Origin: an uncultured Eubacteriales bacterium
GTDB lineage: Bacteria > Bacillota > Clostridia > Oscillospirales > Oscillospiraceae
Assembly: GCA_900545925.1 (NCBI GenBank)
Contig: URAZ01000042.1
Span: 1 to 28,714, forward strand
Length of the DNA stretch: 28,714 nt
Reading direction: 5' to 3'
Positions within the stretch are counted from its first letter, which is position 1, and each line of letters opens with the position of its first letter. A model generated the notes under the pieces. The model searched no databases and was not told the DNA's origin. It saw only the letters and a program-made list of their open reading frames with translations. Shown piece by piece: positions 24,505 to 28,714 of this stretch. The position numbers were made by a program, and so were the translations under genes.

Positions 24505-25935
24505 TTACCGAACCGTGGGCAGTGTGAAATTGAACTGCGTTACACCGTTTTCGCTTGTGGCCCAGATATCGCCGCCGTGCGCGCCGACGATGGTCTTTGC
24601 GATGTAGAGGCCGAGGCCCCAGCCTTCGCGGTCGGCCGAACGGGACTTATCGGCTTTGTGGAAGCGGTCGAACAGCAGCGGCAGTTCGTCTTTGTCAATG
24701 GTCGGGCCGGTATTTTCGACGGTCACGCGCGCCTTGCCGCCATCCAGCTGCAGCCGCAGGGCAAGTCTGCCGCCGTCGGGGCAGAATTTAATGGCGTTGT
24801 CGATCAGATTATAAATGACCTGCGTGATGCTGTCGCGCTCCGCCCTTGTCCAGACAGGCTTGTCCGGCAGATCGACACGCACATCGAGATGCTTGTTGTA
24901 GATTTTCTGCTCGAAGGTAATCAACACATCACTCAGTTCCTCGCCGAGATCGAAGCGCGTCTTCCGGCTCTCCTCCACGCCCATGGCCTGAAGCTTTGCG
25001 ATATCAAGCATATTGCGCACCAGCCGTGAGAGCCTGCGCACTTCGCCGGAAACGATCTGCATGTAATGCTGCTGCTTTTCCGGCGGGATAGTCCCGTCGA
25101 GCATCCCGTCAATGTAGCCGCCGATGGTGGTCATAGGGGTTTTGAGTTCATGCGAGACATTCGCAACGAACTCCTGCCTGCGCTGTTCGGATTTTTCCAG
25201 AGAATCCGCCATGGTATTGAAGGCATTTGCCAGATCGACGACTTCCTCGCCGCAGCTGTCAGGCACCGTCACGCGGGTATCGAGTTCCCCCCGGCCAAAG
25301 CGCCGGGCCGCATCCGCGACCTTCGCCAGCGGCTGCGCCTGCTGGTGCGACAAAAACGTCGCCGCGGCCAGCGCCAGCACCAGCACAACAATCGCCACAT
25401 AGAAAAACAGGGACGAACTGCGCTGCATAAAATCCGCGATCTGCGTCATGTCGGAAGAAATAATGACATAGCCGATCGTCTCGTCCGTATCATTGGCGAC
25501 AATGGGCCTGCCCGCAATATAGCGCCGGTCGTCATGGATGCCGCTGAGCGCCCCGACGCGGAACGTTTCGCCGTTCGCGTCAATTTCGGTGATGAGATTC
25601 GCATCGACCTGCTGGCCGATATGTTCACAGTTAAACTCGTCGCACGAGCACAGCACGACGAAGCCGTTTTCGTCGCAGACCAGTGCCTCGGCCTCGCCAA
25701 CGTCGGAGAACAGGGACAGGCTCAGCCGGAAATCCCAGTTTTCCTCCAACTCGCCCGTCGAGTCATACGCCTCGGCCAGCGAGGCGACGGCGGCCGCGTC
25801 GGCGCTGAGCGTCTCTTTTTTGTCGTTTTTCAGATACCCCAGCATCAGGAACCGGAACGAGACGCCCGTAAAGATCATACAGACCAGCAGCAGCGCCGCA
25901 ATGAGGGCAAACTGCCGGCTGAACGTTGTTTTCAT
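24505..25935 (-). CDS. Sensor histidine kinase with HAMP domain and cysteine-rich outer sensor
   Basis: A 476-residue membrane kinase. Helix 1 is near residues 8-32. The extracytoplasmic sensor covers ~33-172 and contains C87, C96, C98 and C103 (VCDENGFVVLCSCDEFNCEH). Helix 2 is near 175-195, followed by a HAMP segment (~197-250). The phosphorylation site is H262 (FVANVSHELKTPMT), and the ATPase domain has NLIDNAIKFCPDGG (N-box) and EGWGLGLYIAK (G2 box). It autophosphorylates and passes phosphate to the regulator encoded just upstream, whose stop lies 2 bases before this start. The signal is unknown; the adjacent htrA suggests envelope or secretion stress. A short hairpin overlaps its stop codon. 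Confidence 0.94.
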   Translation of the reverse strand: MKTTFSRQFALIAALLLVCMIFTGVSFRFLMLGYLKNDKKETLSADAAAVASLAEAYDSTGELEENWDFRLSLSLFSDVGEAEALVCDENGFVVLCSCDEFNCEHIGQQVDANLITEIDANGETFRVGALSGIHDDRRYIAGRPIVANDTDETIGYVIISSDMTQIADFMQRSSSLFFYVAIVVLVLALAAATFLSHQQAQPLAKVADAARRFGRGELDTRVTVPDSCGEEVVDLANAFNTMADSLEKSEQRRQEFVANVSHELKTPMTTIGGYIDGMLDGTIPPEKQQHYMQIVSGEVRRLSRLVRNMLDIAKLQAMGVEESRKTRFDLGEELSDVLITFEQKIYNKHLDVRVDLPDKPVWTRAERDSITQVIYNLIDNAIKFCPDGGRLALRLQLDGGKARVTVENTGPTIDKDELPLLFDRFHKADKSRSADREGWGLGLYIAKTIVGAHGGDIWATSENGVTQFNFTLPTVR

Positions 25936-25937
25936 GG

Positions 25938-26624
25938 TTACAGGACCTCGAATTTATAGCCGACGCCCCAGACGGTCTTGAGGCTCCACTTGTCCGACAC
26001 GCCTTCAAGCTTTTCGCGCAGGCGCTTAACATGGACATCGACGGTGCGGCTGTCGCCGAAATAATCAAAGCCCCAGACCTCGTCGAGCAGTTGATTGCGC
26101 GTGAAGACGCGGTTCGGGCTGGAGGCCAGATGGTAAAGGAGTTCCATCTCCTTGGGCGGCGTTTCGATGCGCTTGCCGTCAACGATGAGTTCAAACGAGT
26201 CAAGATCGATGATCAGCTTGTCGAAGACCAAGCGTCTGGGCTTCGTCTTGTCGTCCTCACCGCCCGCGCGGCGCAGAACAGCCTCAACTCTCGCCAGCAA
26301 TTCCTTCATTTCAAAGGGCTTGGTGAGATAGTCATCCGCGCCCTGCTTGAGTCCCTGCACCTTGTCGTTTGTTTCGCCCTTTGCTGTGAGCATGATCACA
26401 GGGGTCTTGCTGTCCTGCCGGATGGTGCGCAGGACGTTCCAGCCGTCCATCACGGGCAGCATGATATCGAGCAGCACCAGATCGGGCCGAAGCTGCCGGA
26501 ACAGGTCAATGCCCTGTCCGCCATCGGAGGCGATCCGGGTGTTGTAGCCCTCTTTTTCAAGATACATCTGGACAAGTTCAGCGATATTCGGATCGTCTTC
26601 GACGATCAGGATTGTTTTTGCCAT
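25938..26624 (-). CDS. OmpR/PhoB-family response regulator
   Basis: A 228-residue DNA-binding regulator. The receiver domain (1-118) has the acidic pocket E9-D10-D11, phosphorylation site D53, T80 (MLTAK) and K102 (LTKPF). The C-terminal winged helix (about 128-226) has the typical LTxxE-like ETPPKEMELLYHLASSPNRV and SRTVDVHVKRLREKLE recognition region. It is the first gene of the module with the histidine kinase, followed by htrA. The ribosome-binding site AAGGGAG lies about 12 bases from the ATG, a rather long distance. It probably controls its own operon and htrA. Confidence 0.95.
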   Translation of the reverse strand: MAKTILIVEDDPNIAELVQMYLEKEGYNTRIASDGGQGIDLFRQLRPDLVLLDIMLPVMDGWNVLRTIRQDSKTPVIMLTAKGETNDKVQGLKQGADDYLTKPFEMKELLARVEAVLRRAGGEDDKTKPRRLVFDKLIIDLDSFELIVDGKRIETPPKEMELLYHLASSPNRVFTRNQLLDEVWGFDYFGDSRTVDVHVKRLREKLEGVSDKWSLKTVWGVGYKFEVL

Positions 26625-26662
26625 AGGAGAAGCACGCTCCCTTCCGATACAATATAATGAAT

Positions 26663-26704
26663 ATTATACTGCCGCTTCCTGCGTTTGCGTGAACATTTTG
26701 TAAA
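26663..26704 (-). promoter_or_regulatory. Promoter region of the two-component operon
   Basis: A perfect minus-strand TATAAT lies at 26663-26668, without a good -35. Upstream, GTGAA (26689-26693) and GTAAA (26700-26704) repeat at 11-base spacing and overlap the -35 position, consistent with activation by an OmpR-type regulator. The -10 is convincing; the operator is tentative. Confidence 0.5.
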
Positions 26705-26748
26705 ATCCGGCGCAGCTGTTTTTTCGGTTTCCGTTTTTGCCGGTTCTG

Positions 26749-26756
26749 TGGTATGA
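26749..26756 (+). promoter_or_regulatory. Extended -10 promoter of the FAD dehydrogenase gene
   Basis: TATGAT (26751-26756) is preceded by TG with one base between, an extended -10. No clear -35 is visible in the T-rich upstream stretch. Confidence 0.5.
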
Positions 26757-26790
26757 TAATGAAAATTTCACCGAATCAGGAGGAGTTTCG

Positions 26791-28389
26791 ATGATCCGCA
26801 TCCGCGATCTCTCTTTGCCGCCGGACGGCGATATGGCCCGGCTCGTGCAGGCCGCCGCGCGGCAGCTGCGCATTTCTCCGAACGAGATCAAGCAGCTGGA
26901 CCTGAAGAAAAAATCCGTTGACGCACGCAAGAAAAACGACGTGCGCATCATCTACACCGTCGATGTCGTTGTAAAGGGCCGGGAAGATAAAATTCTCAAG
27001 ATGGCCCACTGCCCGAAGGCGTCTGCCGCACGCGACGTGCCCTACCGCGTTCCGCAGCCGCAGACGCTGCCGGACAGCCGTCCCATTATCGTGGGCTTCG
27101 GCCCGGCGGGGATGTTTGCCGCGCTGGTTCTCAGCATGGCGGGGCTCTGCCCGCTCGTGCTTGAGCGCGGACAGGACGCAAAAACGCGGCACGAAGCCGT
27201 TCTGCGCTTCTGGCAGACCGGCGAACTTGACCCGGAGTGCAATGTGCAGTTCGGTGAGGGCGGCGCGGGTACGTTTTCGGACGGAAAATTAAATACCGGC
27301 GTCAAAAACGAGCGCATCGGCTGGATCCTGGAGCAGTTTGCCGAGGCCGGGGCCAGCGCGGATATCCTATACGACGCAAAACCTCACATCGGCACCGACG
27401 AGTTAGTCACGGTCGTGCAGAACCTGCGGGAGAAAATTCTCCACTACGGCGGCGAGATCCGCTTCGGCACGAGATTGACCGGCCTTGAATCGGAAAACGG
27501 CCGTGTGACAGCCGTCCGTGTACAGAGCGCAGACAGCGAGACGGTGCTTCCGGCCTCCCGCGTTCTGCTTGCCATCGGACACAGCGCACGCGATACGTTT
27601 GAGACGCTGCACAGCGCAGGGATTCCGATGGAGCCGAAGCCGTTTTCCATGGGCGTGCGCATCGAGCATCCGCAGCGGCAGATCAACGAGCACCAATACG
27701 GCCCGTTCGCGGACGCGCCGGGGCTTGGCGCGGCAGATTATAAGCTGAACGTGCAGCTGCCAAGCGGCGGCTCGGCCTATACCTTCTGCATGTGTCCGGG
27801 CGGCCGCGTGGTTGCAGCAGCATCGGAAGCCGGCGGCGTCGTGACAAACGGCATGTCGGACCATGCGCGTGACGGCGAAAACGCGAATGCAGCGCTGCTC
27901 GTCACGCTGAACCCCGCCGATTTCCCGGACAAATCCACGCTTGGCGGCATGTACTGGCAGCGGCAGATCGAACAGGCGGCCTTCCGCGCGGGCGGGAGCA
28001 ATTACCGCGCGCCTGCGCAGCTTGTCGGCGATTTTCTGGAAAAGCGGCCCTCACGGGCGCTCGGGGATGTGCAGCCGACCTACCGTCCCGGCGTGACGCT
28101 CTGCGATCTGCACAAGGTTCTGCCGGAACGCATTACCGCCGTGCTCGAGCAGGCGCTGCCGGAACTGGACAAGCGTCTGCACGGCTTCGCCCGGCCAGAT
28201 GCCGTTTTGACTGCGCCGGAGACGCGCAGTTCGTCTCCCGTGCGCATTCTCCGCGACGAGACGCGGCAGTCGTATCTGCGCGGCCTGTATCCCTGCGGCG
28301 AAGGCGCGGGCTACGCCGGCGGCATCACGTCCGCCGCGCTGGACGGTATGCTGACAGCCGAGGCGATCATAAATGAACTGAAAGGATGA
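26791..28389 (+). CDS. NAD(P)/FAD-dependent dehydrogenase of unknown substrate (COG2509 type)
   Basis: A 532-residue cytoplasmic flavoprotein. Start 26791 follows AGGAGG by 7 bases; an in-frame ATG 54 bases upstream has no such site. Residues 1-85 form a small N-terminal domain (MIRIRDLSLPPDGDMARLVQ) typical of this group. The FAD-binding Rossmann motif is VGFGPAGMFAALVL (101-114). NVQFGEGGAGTFSDGKLNTG (about 152-171) follows, and the C-terminal GLYPCGEGAGYAGGITSAA is the second FAD-contact region. I recognise the family as uncharacterised FAD-dependent dehydrogenases, frequent in clostridia; the reaction is unknown. The small acidic gene overlaps its stop codon. Confidence 0.9.
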   Translation: MIRIRDLSLPPDGDMARLVQAAARQLRISPNEIKQLDLKKKSVDARKKNDVRIIYTVDVVVKGREDKILKMAHCPKASAARDVPYRVPQPQTLPDSRPIIVGFGPAGMFAALVLSMAGLCPLVLERGQDAKTRHEAVLRFWQTGELDPECNVQFGEGGAGTFSDGKLNTGVKNERIGWILEQFAEAGASADILYDAKPHIGTDELVTVVQNLREKILHYGGEIRFGTRLTGLESENGRVTAVRVQSADSETVLPASRVLLAIGHSARDTFETLHSAGIPMEPKPFSMGVRIEHPQRQINEHQYGPFADAPGLGAADYKLNVQLPSGGSAYTFCMCPGGRVVAAASEAGGVVTNGMSDHARDGENANAALLVTLNPADFPDKSTLGGMYWQRQIEQAAFRAGGSNYRAPAQLVGDFLEKRPSRALGDVQPTYRPGVTLCDLHKVLPERITAVLEQALPELDKRLHGFARPDAVLTAPETRSSSPVRILRDETRQSYLRGLYPCGEGAGYAGGITSAALDGMLTAEAIINELKG

Positions 28390-28622
28390 AGCACATGGCA
28401 CAAATCATTCCCTTTCCCGCTGATGCAGAGGAGTCTTCTTTGGAATCACTCTCCCGAGAAGAACTGCTGGCACTTGCGCAGGAACTGAGAGAAAAACTCG
28501 CGGCGCTGGACGCCCGCGAGCCGGAAGATATGATGAGCAAGGCCTATGAACGCTGGGGTGAGCGCCATGAGGCGCTCGAAGACGAACTCGACGACCTTCT
28601 GGATCTGCTGGACGGGCAATAG
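28386..28622 (+). CDS. Small acidic, helical protein of unknown function
   Basis: A 78-residue protein. After MAQIIPFPADAEE it is one long charged, Leu/Glu/Ala-rich stretch, probably a coiled coil, ending DELDDLLDLLDGQ. Its first ATG overlaps the stop of the FAD dehydrogenase (ATGA). The fourth codon, ATG at 28395, sits 7-9 bases from AAAGGAT and could be the true start (75 residues). The IIPFPxxxEE opening is familiar from small proteins in clostridial genomes but I know no function. Coupling suggests it is made with the flavoprotein. Confidence 0.7.
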   Translation: MKHMAQIIPFPADAEESSLESLSREELLALAQELREKLAALDAREPEDMMSKAYERWGERHEALEDELDDLLDLLDGQ

Positions 28623-28714
28623 CGCCCGGTCTGCTTTTCTGCAATTTTTCAGGAGGTCTGCATACTTTTCACTGCTTTATAAAAGCAGAACTCATCGGCA
28701 CACTGAAACGAGCC

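Noticed and set aside
28623..28714. Possible further gene start after AGGAGG at 28650-28655
   Set aside because: No start codon follows at a suitable distance before the window ends; a CTGCTTT/AAAGCAG dyad at about 28671-28687 is noted but cannot be assigned.

Overview
The window looks like a chromosomal segment of a moderately GC-rich member of the Clostridia, most likely Oscillospiraceae or a relative. This is inferred from strong AGGAGG ribosome-binding sites, sigma-A promoters with 17-base spacers, a TPP riboswitch feeding a ThiT thiamine transporter, an fhs-fchA-folD one-carbon cluster, a DUF1576 membrane protein and an HtrA gene beside a two-component system. No taxonomic search was possible.

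Layout. Positions 1-190 hold the start of an unidentified minus-strand gene behind an AT-richer leader full of hairpins; this piece looks accessory. A tRNA-Leu(CAG) with its own promoter and terminator follows at 446-657. From 886 to 4187 a BlaI-type repressor and a BlaR1/M56-type membrane metalloprotease form an operon under two mirror-image operators. RpiB and a Nudix hydrolase (4277-5288) follow, then two terminator hairpins.

From 13400 down to 5434 on the minus strand runs an oligopeptide/dipeptide ABC importer operon: oppA, oppB, oppC, oppD, oppF and a small membrane protein. It is the most unusual part of the window. The OppC-like permease carries seven RCC1-type repeats, enough for a complete seven-bladed beta-propeller, in the extracellular loop after its first membrane helix. 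The OppF-like ATPase carries about 180 extra residues, mostly predicted coiled coil, between Walker A and the Q-loop. Both proteins keep the normal family motifs on either side, so these look like real domain insertions in a working importer.

Further right on the minus strand are a zinc-ribbon/DUF2007-like protein, a DUF1576 protein, and folD, fchA and fhs. Together these three interconvert formate, formyl-, methenyl- and methylene-tetrahydrofolate. This FolD lacks two residues that catalyse the cyclohydrolase step in the E. coli/human type, which would fit FchA doing that step. Next come thiT with its riboswitch, and on the plus strand a MATE exporter and a citrate synthase.

The last part holds htrA, a histidine kinase and an OmpR-type regulator (23100-26624, minus), suggesting an envelope-stress module. 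A FAD-dependent dehydrogenase and a small acidic protein on the plus strand end the window. No CRISPR array, insertion sequence, rRNA or replication origin was seen.
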